NCBI RefSeq assembly: GCF_000004195.4
Contig: NC_030678.2
Span: forward strand, 81,194,904-81,258,903
Reading direction: 5' to 3'
Source of the DNA: Xenopus tropicalis
Taxonomy: Eukaryota; Chordata; Amphibia; Anura; Pipidae
DNA: 64,000 bases
Position numbers and translations under genes: made by a program. The first letter of the stretch is position 1; every line of letters starts with the position of its first letter. Shown one piece after another: positions 12,543-28,016 of this stretch. The notes under the pieces are model-generated. The model searched no databases and had not been told where the DNA came from. It was given only the letters and a program-made list of their open reading frames with translations.

Positions 12543-13802
12543 CTGGGGAAACAAAAGACAAAACCCAAATAAAGTTTGTATGTGTGCCTAAAAACATAAG
12601 TAATATAAGGTAAAGAGCAAGAAAAACTTGCACACGGAAGTATAATTAGATTACTTCCCCCCTCCCCACACCTAGCAACAACTCTGTCAAGGTTTACACA
12701 GAAGAGTTTACAGGTTATTGTAGAGTACAAGCAACCTAACTTAAGCTGGCCATACATGGGCAGATGTAAACAGTTATTTCAGCCCATTCAGAGAGTCATT
12801 ATATCTGCACCTTTATAGTTACTCCCTGACTGCCTCCCCGACATATCTGGATAAAAACTGGGTAGATCTGGAAATCCAGTTGGGCACAAACCACATTCAT
12901 ATCGATGGCATCCTCTCCTGACTGTCCTGCATAGGTGCCCATTATGCTTCAAAGGTTTAATTTAGCCCAGCATCTAGGTAGTTAAATAAGTTGTAAGAAT
13001 CAGCACTTTTGGGTTCACTATAAAATGGAACTATTTACACTAGAAAATAAATTAAAATCCTCACACCCTGTTTATTGCATTACTTGCAATAAACAAATTA
13101 TTCAAACATAGTTTGCTTAAATCTTTAGACTACATAATCCTAGTAAGCATGCAGGTGCCATTTTGTGGAAGTTGTCACTAAGCTTTACATTGTCCCTAAA
13201 TATCAGGTATGCAGCAGTTAGAAGGGCCTGATGCATGCACCCACAGGCTATATGAGATTATAGTCAATGAGTAGGAGGGGGAATGTGAGTGGTGGAAGGG
13301 AACAATTTCCAAGTAAAAATCTACACAGAGCAAACATGACCCTTGCAGACTTTGATCTGTCAGTTTTGTATGAACACAAAAGGCATTAACAATAAGGGCA
13401 AAAAAAAAAAAGCTGCATGTAAACCATGAAATTAAAACACAAACAAAAATCTGGGTGCGAGAATACACATCTGACCCACATATCAGAGATAAGACACGTT
13501 TCAGGAAGTTGTTCTTATGCTAATAAACCAAACATTTGTCAGTTATAGCTAAATAGATATAAAAGAAAAAAATATAGTTTAAACATTTTTAAACTTGTCT
13601 GATTTAACAAAAATCCTGCTTTGAGCACAAGAACCCACATTTAATCGTGCTTGTGCCGATAACTAGCAACTGTAACTATAGTTAGCTACTTGGAAAATTA
13701 AAACTGAAAAAAGTACAAGTGTAAAACGATAAATATCAGAACCCGGTGTATTTTATCAGTTACAAAATAAAATAAAAAAAAGAGAAACGGAAAAATACTC
13801 AC

Positions 13803-13855
13803 TGCGTGCAGAGGAGCAGAACAGTGTTAATACAGAAAGGTCAAATTTCCTTCCT
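13803..13855 (-). other. Weak candidate non-coding exon
   Basis: On the minus strand TTTACCAG precedes a 53-nt block ending CTGCACGCA, followed by the donor GTGAGTAT. The donor is good but the acceptor is ordinary, and nothing in the block is coding. It could be an alternative THRAP3 leader exon or chance. Confidence 0.2.
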
Positions 13856-14347
13856 GGTAAAAACTACAAAACGGTTGTGCTAATCATTAGAGTCTAAACT
13901 CCACCCAGAGATCAGTTAAAGTGAAACCACACAAGGCATGCCTCCACTGACTGAATTCTCCCAGAATACATGTGATTTCACAGCACTGGGCAATATTTAT
14001 TCAGTTACAAAGTGCAATGGTATTAAATAATAAGATGACAATTACTGTGAAATGCATGACTTAATATGGTTTTGAGAACCCATATTTAGCTTTAGCCATA
14101 ACCTAACCTTCGTTGGGGGGGGGGGGGTGACAGGAGATCATTAGCCCACAGTGCACAAACGGCAGTATCTACTACAAAAATGCGATTAACTTGTGCTGCT
14201 GTTAAAAGTTTTAGAGAAGAGCCTGCATATTATGGTTGCCATGCAGCCAGTATCTCAATGGCTAGACGGAAAAACATTTTGTATTAAAAACATAGCGTTA
14301 AAAAAAAAAAAAAAGCCAGTGAAGGCATCTAGCTCCTGAGTCATTAA

Positions 14348-14683
14348 AGAGATACTGACACCAGAAATCAAAACATTTTCTTGGCATGACCTTCATTTTT
14401 GCCATAAAAGTATTTGCCCAATGCTTTTATATTACCTGTCTGATCCCCCATGTTCCCCTATAAGAGGCTGCCATATATGTCCAGCAGGAGGCCGTTAGCA
14501 TTAGAAGCTATAACTGACAGGCTAAGAAGGGACAGTCAGGTTGGCAAAACAGTCAGGTTTAGGAACTTCAAGTAATTATTTACAAAAGCAAATCTCTCAG
14601 CGAAAATCAATCAACGTGACCTATAGGCAACTTTTTATGTACATTCATATTTTGAGGAGTCGTTTTTTAGTGTCAGTATCACT
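14348..14683. mobile_element. TTAA-flanked MITE (T2/Kolobok-type)
   Basis: TTAA occurs at both edges (14344 and 14684). The ends AGAGATACTGACACCAG and its inverse (TAGTGTCAGTATCACT) form terminal inverted repeats. T2-type MITEs of Xenopus are described with TTAA targets and TTAAAGG-like ends, which fits. It has no coding capacity. Confidence 0.75.
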
Positions 14684-14800
14684 TTAAGCCTTTAAGCTTT
14701 AAGAGTGGATTAAAAGATGGCTATATAGAGAGAGTTGGAAACTTGGCCAGTGTTTATGGGACTTTCCCCAACAGCTCGCCTTGCTGATATCTGGCCTTAA

Positions 14801-15290
14801 AGGGGACCTGTCACCCTAAGAAAAAATTCCAAATTCTTTTCTATCATGCTAGTCAAACAAAGTAAACCTTATTTACACTATACGGATAGTATAAATCTTG
14901 TTGCCTTCAGTCTTGGAACTAATCAACCACAGCAAGCAGGCAGCTGCCATTTTGTGGACACTGTTAGTAAGGCAAGCTTTGCATCACACCAAAATCTTGT
15001 TGGAGGACCCGATGCCCATACCCATGCACTGGCTACATAATTAGGTGATGTGGAGGGAGGGGAAAAGTGTGAAGTGCAGTAATATCTAGGAAGTGCTGCA
15101 TGGAAAGCTAAAGGTATTTATGCCTAAGGCATAGAGGCGAGGCAGGCAATATATGATTGACAGCTGGGATTTTTAAATGTCTTTATAAAGGTTATGGATG
15201 GGTTATTTAAAAAAATGAATTTGGGTTTCATGTTTAACTTGAAAAGGACTTTTATTATTCAGCTTTTTATGTCTGGGTGACAGGCCCACT
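14801..15290. mobile_element. TTAA-flanked MITE (T2/Kolobok-type)
   Basis: TTAA occurs at 14797 and 15291. The left end AGGGGACCTGTCACCC is mirrored by the right end GGGTGACAGGCCCACTT. A second, unrelated TTAAAGGTCTGGTC end starts at the right-hand TTAA, so two elements abut there. Confidence 0.75.
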
Positions 15291-15757
15291 TTAAAGGTCT
15301 GGTCAACCCAGACATTTTTTGCCTAATAAAAGAAAGCTAAATTCTAAGAACCTTAGCAATATATATTCATTACAAATTTGTAATGGTTTGAGTTATTTGT
15401 ATAATATAAATATATATAACTTATATTAAAAGCGTTGTTTGTATGTCCTTTTCTATTCTCTGTGGCCAGATAAATCCTCCCATGTTAGTAGCCCCTGCTG
15501 TATTAGAGCTGCTATCACCCAGAATTTGACACAGTATTGCCTGCTCATACAAGTGCCTTAAAACTGCTGTCTCCTCCCTACTCCAACCAAGAAGATGACT
15601 ACTACATGTCACCTGCACCAACAGGGATTGCAATGCTAAACATGTATTTTATTTGTTACAATGTGTATGTGTACCCAAGCTTTAGACTGTTTTTAAGCAA
15701 AAGGAGAAGCTAAAAAAGGACATCAGGGGAATTTTAAACAGATGCCTAGGTGCAAGA

Positions 15758-16066
15758 AGTACCCCTTAACCGGAAACCCATTATCCAGAAAGTTCTGAAT
15801 TATAGAAAGGCCATCTCCCATAGAGTCCATTTTAATCAAATAATTCACATTTTTAATGTCCTTTTAACCTGTAATAAAACAGTACATTGTACTTGATCCC
15901 AGCTAAGATATAATTAATCCAAACCCAAAACAATCCTATTGGGTTAATTTACTGTTTAAATAACTTTTTAGTAGACTTAAGGTAGGAGTTCTGAATTACG
16001 GAAAGACCCCTTATTCGGAATACCCAGGTCCCAAGCATTCTGGATAACGGGTCCCATACCTGTGCT
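15758..16066. mobile_element. Interspersed element, 'ggtatgggatcc...ggataacgggtcc' family
   Basis: The element runs from CCCCTTAACCGGAAACCC to CATTCTGGATAACGGGTCC and CATACCTGTG. Its interior (ccatctcccatagagtccat, cccagctaagatataattaa, agtagacttaaggta) recurs at about 29.63, 50.65 and 57.04 kb. The ends are inverted. It is very common in Xenopus DNA and non-coding; I do not assign a superfamily. Confidence 0.75.
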
Positions 16067-16479
16067 GCCTTGTGCACCTCTGCAGTCAAACTTTTTTTTT
16101 TATTATTTTATTCTATTAAATTTTAAACCTGTTTCAATATATTTTAGAGACACAAACGAACAAGTGGAATTTTAGCCTTAGTGCCAACAGCAATCAGGGC
16201 AACTGTGTACAATAGCTACACAATAGGTGAATGCTCTGTGCAAAGCAAATCATCTAAACCAGCCCAAAGCGACAGCATGTTAGAACAGAGGAATGTGGCT
16301 GCTTGGGTGGGTGGAGGGAAGTTTACCCATTTCTTCTAAACATGTTCAGTTTTCACTTTGTATATAAAGTGGGGGAAAAAAAAGTGTAATGATGTTTTTC
16401 CTGAATAAGGGGAACTTGTTGGTTGCTATGATATGAGTTTGGTTAATATGCCAACAGAACCTGCTATGTGCGTGATATA

Positions 16480-16735
16480 ATACGCCTATATGCGCATGCA
16501 TGAAACTGTGTGCGCATACGCTAAATTACACGAAAAGGCCGCATTACTCTGCTGGAAAATGTTCCTACAGAAGTTACGTCGGCATATGTGACGTCACGTA
16601 CCCGGAAGTAAGCCAGGTGCTCGTTGAGAGAAAAATTGGCATTTAATGAGAGAGAGGGTATTTATATCTTCCACATGAACTTATGCATCTGGATTCCCCT
16701 CGAGAAAGGTTCTTTGCCGAAACGTTGGGGCAATT
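16480..16735 (-). promoter_or_regulatory. CpG-richer intronic tract with CRE and ETS sites
   Basis: A perfect cAMP-response element TGACGTCA lies at 16589-16596, followed eight bases on by CCCGGAAGTA, an ETS-type site. Alternating purine-pyrimidine words such as GCGCATGCATG lie just upstream, and GCCGAAACGTTGGGG lies at about 16718. It may be an alternative promoter or the control region of an unidentified mobile element. The strand is assigned only from the host gene. Confidence 0.3.
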
Positions 16736-18154
16736 CTCATCTATGGCAAGTGTATCAGATAACCTGTGTGTCTCTTTTTGCCTATGCACTTTTTTGTGGT
16801 ATTATATTACAATTTTATGTGTTATTTTCTGTAAGTTTGTAATTAAAATTGATTGTTGTTAAACCCTGTATATTATATAAAGGATTACTACTTTTTAATA
16901 CTACCACTGTGCTTGTGTTTTCTGTGTGCAAACCCTTACTCTATTTGAAATTATTGTCTTAGGTACCCTATATGGGGGTACAATTTTTGGGTTTTTGCAC
17001 CAAACACTTTTATGACTGAAGTGAGTGCCCTCCATTTATCTATATTCACCACCTAGAAGCTTCTCATGCTTGTGTTACTTCCCAATTTTTTATATTTATA
17101 TGTTGCTCACAGGTTTAAAAAAAAAAAAAAAAAGTTAGGAACCCTATAATATAGAAAAGCTGCAATTTATATCCTTTCTGCTAACCAATGAAAATTCAGT
17201 CAAGAAAGATGATCCCTGATTAAGCAGGACTACCTAGTGTGTCAAAACTGCCCCCAACTTTCTATATAAAAGGTAGCGAAAATTTAGAGTTGAAGAGCTG
17301 TGACAAACTAACAGGCAAATAAACAATAAACGATCCTTGTGTGCAACTCAGCCAGTTCCTTATTCAGTGTTTTCATTCTGCATTTCCTACACAGCAGACA
17401 GAAAAATAAATAGATAAATAGAAAATAGGTTGAAATGTAGAAACTGGCAGTCTAGAAGGGAATTTAAAAAGCAAAACAATACGTGTTGGGGGCTATAGGT
17501 TGCCACCTAACCTGAAAATAGCATCTTTGACTGGAGCCAGTAATACATAAAGCCCCAGATATGCTCTCTAGCCTTGCCATTGGTATTTTGTGCAGTGGTG
17601 GCAACACTAATAAGTTGAAGGGGGCTAACTAAATGTTTTGCAGTAATGAAGGGGTTGGGGGATTTGGGTAAAAAAAAAAAAAAAAAAAAACAAAAGCTTG
17701 AAAACCTTTGCTCTAATTTCTTCATGACAAAAAAAGCTCTAGGCATGTTTATGTCAGGATATGCTTTCACTATGAAACTTGAAGGACTTGAAACACAGCT
17801 CTGAACATTACTCAGAGAGATAAACCATCCCAGTGTGTAATTTTATTGCCACGGTAGTATCATGTTCTTATCACTATTTTATGGATTAGCCTCCTAGATT
17901 GGAAATCCCCAAAATGGTTAGGTTTTTTTGTCTTTCCATATGGGATTAAGAGTATTTTGTGGTCCGAGAGTCTGAAACCCACTGTTTCTATCACTACAGA
18001 ATTCTGAGCACTTAACATTATTCATTAGCAGTATGCTGACCTAGATTAAAAGCTTAGCAAAGAAAACTCCCAAGCAGTTTTAAAATATTCATTTTTTTTA
18101 AACTGCATTTGTCTGACAAATGTGTCTAAATATATAATATATCTTACATAAATA

Positions 18155-19479
<1,325 letters not shown>

Positions 19480-20924
19480 TATATATATTATTTTTTAAGA
19501 AAAAAAGGCAACTACAGCTCTGGTAGGTTTATCCCACTGTAGTTTCCATGCCAGAGGTAGCACAAGGTTTGATCAGACCTACTTTCTAATATGTAAATAC
19601 TAGCCCTCCCTCGCCACTTCATGCAGCCAGGGTATCCCACCACACAGACAAAAATGGCTTTAAACCATTTGCACCTATGAACCAATGCCTAGTGCTGCAG
19701 GGTGCAAAAGTTTCACATGCAATGAGTTGAATTCCAGAAAACAAATGAGGTTAGAGTGGGGTTCAATAAAGCAACCCACACTATTAAATACAAAGCACCC
19801 AATTTTCCTGCTGATTTGTAAATATTAAAAGGGGTAGTTCACCTTTAAAATCAAATTTTAGTATAATGTAGACATTGCTAATGTGTGGCAGTTTGCAATT
19901 GGTCTTTATTGCATTATGTTCAACAGCTCTCCAGTTTAGTATTTCAGCAGCAATTTGGTTGCTAGGGTCTAATTTACCCTAGCAACCAGGAAGTGGGTTG
20001 AATGAGACAGGATTATTATTACAAGATGACCTGTTTGGAAAAATAATAAAATGACGACAATGAAATTGTAACCTCACAGGGAAATCGTTTGACTGCTGTG
20101 GTCAGTGACTCCCATCTAAAAGCTGGAGTCAGAAGAAGGTGAAAATGTATAAATGGAAACAAAAGTTGCCAAAAATAGGGCATTCTATAACATACTAAAA
20201 GTTAACACAAAAGGTGATACATCCCTTTATTTTGTAGTGTTGCAGAGTACAAATATATCACCCAGATATAAAGTTTCTTAAATAAAGGGGAAGCACTATC
20301 ATGTTTAATTAGTCCACAACATATGCCAGTGTACGTTGTTTGGCGTTAGCAATTTGTACAGGTCAACAAATGAGCAAACACTACCCTATCTCTAGTGTAT
20401 AATTTTTCAGGTAATTAGAGTAAAGGTGTTATGCCTTAGTTATCACAAAGATTGATCTTTGAAAATTCTGGCTTTTTTTCCCCCCAGCACAATAACTCTC
20501 CATCTATTAGGTTTTCCTTAGCTTTCCCACTTTGTTTCCCAACTTCAATTCTTATCCTATCAACCATGAATTCTCCCAGGTCCCTTGCATCTGTCAGAAG
20601 CATTTGCCATTGTTTTCAAAAATGCTGTGCCTCTAAGCTTGCTTCATTATTTAATGTATAAATGACAAAATTTACTGCATGGCTGCACAATAAAGTACAG
20701 AGAGAAGAAACAATACAGCTTCCATGACTGACCAAAGCCAAAAAGTCAGAGGGTTCTGCACTTTCCTTGCTTAACTGGAAGAAAAAACAAACAAAAAACC
20801 CCCACAAAACTGCATTTAACTGTAATGCTCGATAAGCCGGAGTATGTTCTCAGCATGACAATGTCTTGGTTGTTAGAGGTTATCAGAGATGAGATTAGAC
20901 TAGACTAATGATACACAAGGTTTA

Positions 20925-21126
20925 GGGCTCTGGCAATGTAAATCGCCGGTGGGATGGCATGGCCTCTAGAGGCAACCTGCGCAATCTCAGTGAAATCGCG
21001 CCGCCGCGCATGCCATCCAACCGGCAATTTACATTTTCGCCGGTGGGATGGCAATCCAGGGAGATTAGTCGCCCGCGAACAGGGAGTTTTGCCGCGGGCG
21101 ACTAATCTCCCCGTGTGCCAGAGCCC
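20925..21126. mobile_element. GC-rich hairpin element, 'gggctctggcacac' family
   Basis: The outer termini GGGCTCTGG and GTGCCAGAGCCC are inverted. The interior contains the paired words GGAGATTAGTCGCCCGC and GCGGGCGACTAATCTCCCC and repeated GCCGGTGGGATGGCA. Relatives lie at about 38.92, 50.95, 57.75 and 60.81 kb. It is non-coding, stem-rich and GC-rich against an AT-rich background. Confidence 0.75.
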
Positions 21127-22471
21127 TTACAGTGTTAAATACTCTGTACAAATACATGGTGGGTGATTATAGAATTTATTATAAATATTAAGAAAAAAAA
21201 ATCATGAATTAACTGAAAAAATTATGTTTTAATGAAAAGATTTTTCTTTCTTTTTTGCTCATTCACAAAAATATTCGGAAGCATTCGTACTTTGATAAAT
21301 GTGCCCCTATTTCTGTATTTCCTATATCTGCCATGCAGTGGTTAGGAGCTGTAATAACCCTTCCTCCACCTTTATTTTAATGAAATGGTGGTTTTAAATG
21401 GCACTTGCAAAAAAAAAAAAAAAATATTTTATATCCATAATTAATTTCCACTTCTAACTTCTTTATATTGGAGTGGTACAACTGTGATAATTAATTTATC
21501 TTTATTATAGTTGTGTTTTCCAAATACCTGGGTTTGCTACAAACACACACACGTCTTCCTGTCACTTTATGTATGTCCACAAATAATCATGCCCCTTTAC
21601 CAATGTACAACTGGCTCAGAGCCATTTTATAAATCAGTGCAGTGTACATTAAGAGTTCAAAGCATTATAAAAAGAACTAGTCATGTTAAAGCCATACAGA
21701 CAAATAACTATCCAACATAAACCCCAATTCACAGCATTGGCATATTTTTAATTTCAAACTTAAAATTACATTTTGGAAAGCATAAAGAATTTGCTGCCAG
21801 TTATCCATGAACAAGAGAAGGTGTTAATTTCCCATCACATTCATTCCAGCCATGAGTGGATACTTAACCTATAAATACTAGTTTAATTAAACAGATAACA
21901 TGCATGAAAGCAAACAGCTGTCTTTGTTGTTGGCAAGTTTGCTAGATGATTGAACAGAAAGTGAATATGAACAGCACTCAGCGCAGCAAAGGCTTTTTGT
22001 ACCAGTCTACACATTCAGAAAATAATGCTCATTCTGAATCACTGATGCAAAATATCAACAAGCTTACACATGGCAACCTAGGGCTAATCTTTTTATGTTC
22101 CCTTTCAAGATTTGGCAACTCAATTAAAGGACAAGTAATATCAAAAAGTGAAAATATTTCTGCATCTGATGATTGAACACCTACAAATAAACTATTTATT
22201 GGCAAATTATGTTCTATATGTTATGTTTTCTTCCTATAGTCCTGTAGAGGCATAAATTAAGTGACCATTGCTAATCTTCCCCCTGCCCATGTTTCCCATT
22301 AGCCAACGCAGTACTATTAACACAAAATATAATGAGTGGTTGGTTAGGTTTCTCTTGCACTTCTCTAAATTGAACGCTCTGTCTTTAACAGAAATCAATC
22401 ATTTTCCTACAATGCCCTATTGCTCTTCTCTGAAAATACTGAATATAAGATATAGATATAAAAGAAGTTAC

Positions 22472-22547
22472 CTTATTCTGACTTGTGGATCTTTAAATAG
22501 TTGAATAGTCCTGCCTATAGCAGTGATGTTTTTACGATCGCTGTTAT
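22472..22547 (-). other. Probable exon (THRAP3 leader exon or unidentified coding exon)
   Basis: A 76-nt block on the minus strand has an excellent acceptor (TTTCTTTCTTTGCCTAG) and a donor (AATAAG then GTAACT). One frame is open throughout and reads NSDRKNITAIGRTIQLF followed by KDPQVRIR, which looks protein-like but which I do not recognise. It cannot be joined in frame to the block at 30392-30444: both open frames of that block hit a stop here. The simplest reading is a non-coding 5' exon of THRAP3. A coding exon of an unrelated minus-strand gene is the alternative. Confidence 0.5.
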
Positions 22548-22693
22548 CTAGGCAAAGAAAGAAACAAGAAATTTCAGCCGTGTTAAAGCAGGACTCACAT
22601 TAAAACTTACAATGCGATGATTTAACAAACAAAAAAAAACACACAACTAGCATACAATGGTACATAATATACTGCAAATATGAAGGCTTAAGG

Positions 22694-22860
22694 CAGGGGT
22701 GGGCAAACTTTTTGGCCCAGAGGCCACATTGACTTACAGACGGGCCAGGCCAGCGGTACACCGTTTCTGCTCACGTGATGAGACTTTCGGAATCGGCAGG
22801 CCGGATTAAAAAGAGCAATGGGCCAGATATGGCCCACGGGCTGTAGTTTGCCCACCCCTG
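22694..22860. mobile_element. Short hAT element with 8-bp target duplication
   Basis: Inverted ends CAGGGGTGGGCAAAC and GTTTGCCCACCCCTG are flanked by the identical 8-bp duplication GCTTAAGG (22686-22693 and 22861-22868). The exact duplication suggests a fairly recent insertion. It is 167 bp and non-coding. Confidence 0.9.
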
Positions 22861-25646
22861 GCTTAAGGGAAAGGTAAAATCACTGGAGGGGGTGCCAAGA
22901 AGTTAGGCACTCCCCAGTGACTGCATTTACTTTCCTTATACCCTGAGCCCATACTCCGGTTAGCAGAAAAGTGCTATGGCCCTGGGTCCTTCTGTGTGGA
23001 CCACAGAGTAATATTCTTGTACTATTTGCTTTTTTTCCTCTATTCCAGGGCTGACAAATGCGCCACATGCAATAAAGAAGCAGGAAGAGGAAAGCTCTGT
23101 GGTGCTCTTTGAGAAGAACCCTGGCTGGTTCAGTTTTCTGAGCACGAAGTATCAGGTAAGTAAATACAATTACTGGGGGGGGGGGGGGGGGTTGCCTAAC
23201 ATTTGGTACCCCAAAGTGATTTCAACCTTTCCTTCTCCTTTAAAGAGGCAGTCAATTTTTTTTTTTTTTTTTTATTTTGTATTCATTCTTTCAGGCACAT
23301 AAAAAAATGGAAGGATTACATTAAGTTCCAGAGAGGAAAAATGACTTAATTTCCTACCATAATGATGCTAAGCATTAAGCTGTTAACAAATAAAGCCTGG
23401 GCGTAATTATAAGACATTGGTCTAAAAAAAAAAAAAAAAAAAACAAATAAAAAATTGTGCACCAAAGGGACCTCTACCCAACAAGTTTTTTTTTGCCAAG
23501 TGAAAGAAAAAGTAGTTCTAAGCAAATTTCCAATATACATAACACATTCAATTGTTTTATTCATAAATAAACTGCAATTGCCTGGCTATTTATGTTCTCT
23601 GTACGCCTAGCTGACCCCTAAAATAACTGCAAGCCAGTTGATTAAAAACCTGGTAATACAAACAAATATGGCCTTAAACTGCAATTTTATGTACAAACAA
23701 CTTTATAAGACTACTTACTACTTTCCAACGTACATTTATTAAAAATGAGATGGTTTTAGTCATCACAAGATCTAAGATTAGCACTCAGTAGTACTTAAGT
23801 ATTATAAAAACCCAAGCAACAATACAGAAGAACAGACGACATATGCTCATATCCCGTTATTTTTCAAAGATCCTTCCCACCATCATGCACATGTGCTATA
23901 TCCTTATGAATATACTGAAGGAACATTACTGCAGTATGACTGTGAAATCATCCATTACATCAGAGGCTATGAAAACTGACAATGTTATACAGAAAGACAG
24001 CTGCTATGCACTTGGACAGTTAAAGCAATACCTACAGAGGGATGCGGTCTGTGCTGCCGTAAAGGGACAAACACTTTCCATATGGGATTTACAGTGCTTT
24101 AGGTCTGGCAATGAATACTTGCAGCTGTCATTGAGAGAACTTTACACCTCTATATTAAAGCCCAAAGCCAAGAGTGCTGTTTTGGAGCTAGCTTGGAAAC
24201 AGGACAACTGTAATACAAACTGTAATAACTTGTGACAAGACTAAAATGAGACATGATATTGAAATGGGTATTAATATTGCAAGTTCAAACATAAAAACAA
24301 AATCACCTAATGAGAATTAGTCTTGCCCATGTTTTAAGTTAAATGAAGAGAAATTGATGAAGAGTACACATCACATATTTTAACACAGACCTATGGTGAT
24401 AGTTTTATTTAGCCGATAATGTATTTCTTTACAGAAACTATTTCTGGCATTGTATCTAAACCCAAAAAAGTAATATCAACTTGACTGTAACTATACACTG
24501 GCTTCACCAGTATGCTACGCAACAAAAACCACAGGCAAAAAGTAATTGTCTAATATTTATCATGTATGGTCTTAGCTGGATCAGTCCTGCAATGTAACAG
24601 CAGTTCCTTAGGGTTAATCCCCAGCACCTGTTAAGCATTTGCAGGGATTCATGTAATCATATCCAAAGGCGTAATATTAACTATTAACTAACTGTTCACT
24701 TCCGTAGAATTGACATACCCTATACTTTAGCTGTCATTTTCAAAAATATAACCAAATTAAATGTAACTCTAAGATGGCAAAAATCATGGTGCGATCAAGC
24801 AACAACAAAGTGATTAGAAATGCACAAAGTAGTGTATCCTGCAATCTGCGTATTCCCCATACAGAAATAGGCTTCTCTTGGAATCAGAACTAGAATTATG
24901 TGAACTCAGAATTATTCTTGACATAAGCCAAAGGGATGATTTATTCAAACATTACTTCAGTGTGACAACTACTGTACTATCATACATGTCCAAGTCCAGT
25001 CATAAAATGTACTCTATAGGGACTTTCATTTCTGTCTATGGGTAATTAAGTAATATCAAATTAATTATGTACAGTTAAACATTTTAAAGCAGAAAGCTCA
25101 GGCAGGTGTCCTATGATGAAGTGCATTGTTATTATAAGGGAGCAACAGATGTATAAATGTGACAGAGTGGAACCATATGAGGACTGATCTTGAGTAACTT
25201 CAAACTTTACATTTATGCAAGTTTATACACAGTAAGTAGTTAGAGAGAACACATACCGGTAATACTGAGCAATAAATGCTAAAGTGGTTTGGGACAGGCA
25301 ACTACTTCCTCCTCTGTCTCTTATCATATTGCAGTTGAACACTGTATTTTACTGCAGTATTAAAAGAATTGTCTTTGTGCCATCTGCAGAGTAGGGAAAG
25401 GTCAGCCCAAACAAGCATACAGGCAAGGGATTTATTAAACAGAAACACATTATGCAGAAAGTTCCAAAATAAGTGCAATTTTTCTTAGTCTTATTTTATT
25501 TTTTTTTTATTTCCATCTTTTGTTATAATAAAACAGTACTTTTTACTTGAAGTCAAACTAGTGTCCAACTTTTTAACCATTTAAATGTTTTGTAGCTTTA
25601 AAGAATGGTTCCCCAAACTGCAGCAAGACATTCAAGATAATAGATC

Positions 25647-25649
<3 letters not shown>

Positions 25650-25693
<44 letters not shown>

Positions 25694-25694
25694 A
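25650..25694. repeat. (TA)n microsatellite
   Basis: An alternating AT run interrupted once by ATTATA, flanked by an inverted CCCATA / TATGGG word so that the whole tract is palindromic. Confidence 0.9.
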
Positions 25695-28016
25695 TGGGAT
25701 TAAAATAGAGCAGTGGCTTCTCTCACTTTAACATCTATCAATATACTGTTCACCTGTTGAGAAGGTACATCGGCAGATTACATTCTTAGCTTGGACCGAT
25801 TTCCAGCAATCCGGCAGTGACCTATTACCATAATGCTCCATACAGATGAACTGTCGTATGACTGTCGCATCTCTTCCGTGAACCACAGAATACTATTACT
25901 CAAAGCCTCAAAATAAGGTTTGATTAAATTATACAAACACATCCCTACTTTTCCTAGATTAAAAATCAGATCAAATTTTAGTGGGAACGATGCATGGTGA
26001 CGGCATTTTTTTTCTTTTTAATAAAAGATAAATAAACTGCCTCTTAACTCTGGTCTGTAAATCATTATGCAAGCACATCCCTTCAGGGGGTCAAGCCATC
26101 ATGTCTCAGATTTACCTATCAAAGGACTGCTTAGTCAGTCAACACGCCTGAATTACTAATGACTTCAACAGCAGTGCGCTTTAAGGGGTAATCAAGTTAT
26201 CTTTTAGTATGTTACAGAATGTTTGCAACTTTTCGACTGGTCTTCATTTTTTTTGTATATAGGTTTAGAATGACATTTCCTCTGCCTCTTTCCAGGTTTT
26301 AAATGGGGGTCACTTGACCCAGCAGTAACTATTGCTCTCTATGTCTACAATTTTACTGGTTTTGCTTCTGTATTACAGGTGTTGAATCTAGTATCTGTGC
26401 TGCTTGGGACCTGGATAAGGCATTTTCCCATAATTTGGATCTCCATATCTTAAAGGTCAAAGCAACGCAAAATATAATTTTTTGCCTAATAAAAGAAAAT
26501 AAAATTCTAAGCAGCTTTGCAATATACATTTATTACAAATTTGTAATAATTTTTTTGTTATTTGTATATATAATTGCTATAAAAAGCAATTGCCTGTCCT
26601 TTTCTATTCTCTGACCTGGTGGCTCTGACTGTTGAAACAATGTAACACAAGCAGCAGACTGAGACTTAACTTGCTGGAGGAGACTGACAGTTGCAACATT
26701 GCAGCAAATGCTGCTTTCAATAGACATTACATCTACAAATTTTTAATTATTTCATATTGGAAAATTGCTTAGAATTATGAAAAAATATATTTTTTGGGTT
26801 GACATGCAACTAAGCAAAACCCAATAAGATTGTTTGCCACAAATATACTAGCTGAGTTAGGATCAAGCACAAGTTCAGGTTTTATTTTTAGAAAGAAAAA
26901 AGGAAATCATTTTTAAAAACTAGAATTATTTTTGTTTAAAATTAACTGAGAGATGGCCTTTCTATAATTTGTAGCTTTCTGGATAAGGGAGGTAAAAAAA
27001 AAAAAAATTTAGGACCAACTGCAAACTGTCTTTCTTTATTTAAAAAAAGTATAGCTCAAAGTAAACCCTCAGGGGCAGATTCCACAAAGTACGAGTTCAA
27101 ATCCCGAAATGGGTAATATTCGGATTACATACGATATTTCCGATCATCAGAAATTGTCATGAAAATGCTTACGAAAAAATGGTAATAGTCACAATATCGT
27201 ATTGGAGATCCGAAGTCAAAATTTTCTTATCTGAACAATCGTAAACAGTGGGAAAACCTTTCTGACTTTGATTCTTCAGTGCATGTTTTTGGAAGCCTCC
27301 CATAGGACTCAATGGCACTATTCAGCTCCAACCTGGCCCAAGGAAAGTCAGGATAACGAAGCTTTAATGAATCCGAAACTTTGTATTCGGAAACAATCGT
27401 ACTTTGATAAATGTGCCCCTTAAGAGTTTAAAAAAATAAATATATATATATATATATATCATGTTATGCCGAGGTGCTACACAGCATAGCTTATATAAAG
27501 TAAAACATTCCAAAAATCTGTAGAACTAGAGAGAATTTAATGAAAGGTCTACATAATATCAAGTTTAATGTAATATTTTATTGCACAGAAAATGTACACC
27601 AATAATATGCACCACATACAGTGGCTTTCTTTTTAGACACAGTGGTCAAGGGTATAGGTTTTCCCTTAAATACAAAAAGGCATTTCTAATAGCTGCAAAT
27701 GCAAACCATGTCATCTTCACTTGAACTACTTTTAAGATGTTCACTCACCAAATATACTTTTTACATTGCATGTCCCCTTTCAATCAGCATTAGGCAACAG
27801 CTGCAAGAAGCTATACAAATGTGATTCATTCATCAAGGCAGAACAGCTGTGGTTTAAAGTAATACTTTTTGTTCCAGCACTGGGGAAAAAAAATCCATTG
27901 AGCAGAAACAACTGCACCACAAACAGATGAACAGCTACACCTACAATACCATGCTGCTACCAAAATAGTAACTAATGTAAAAAGCGTCCCCTACAGTTAT
28001 TATTGTCTGTCTAAAA

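Noticed and set aside
23843..24235. 130-codon plus-strand open frame
   Set aside because: The longest non-repeat frame in the intron, but no recognised motif, promoter or splice site. A retained fragment of an unknown gene cannot be excluded, but I see nothing that supports it.
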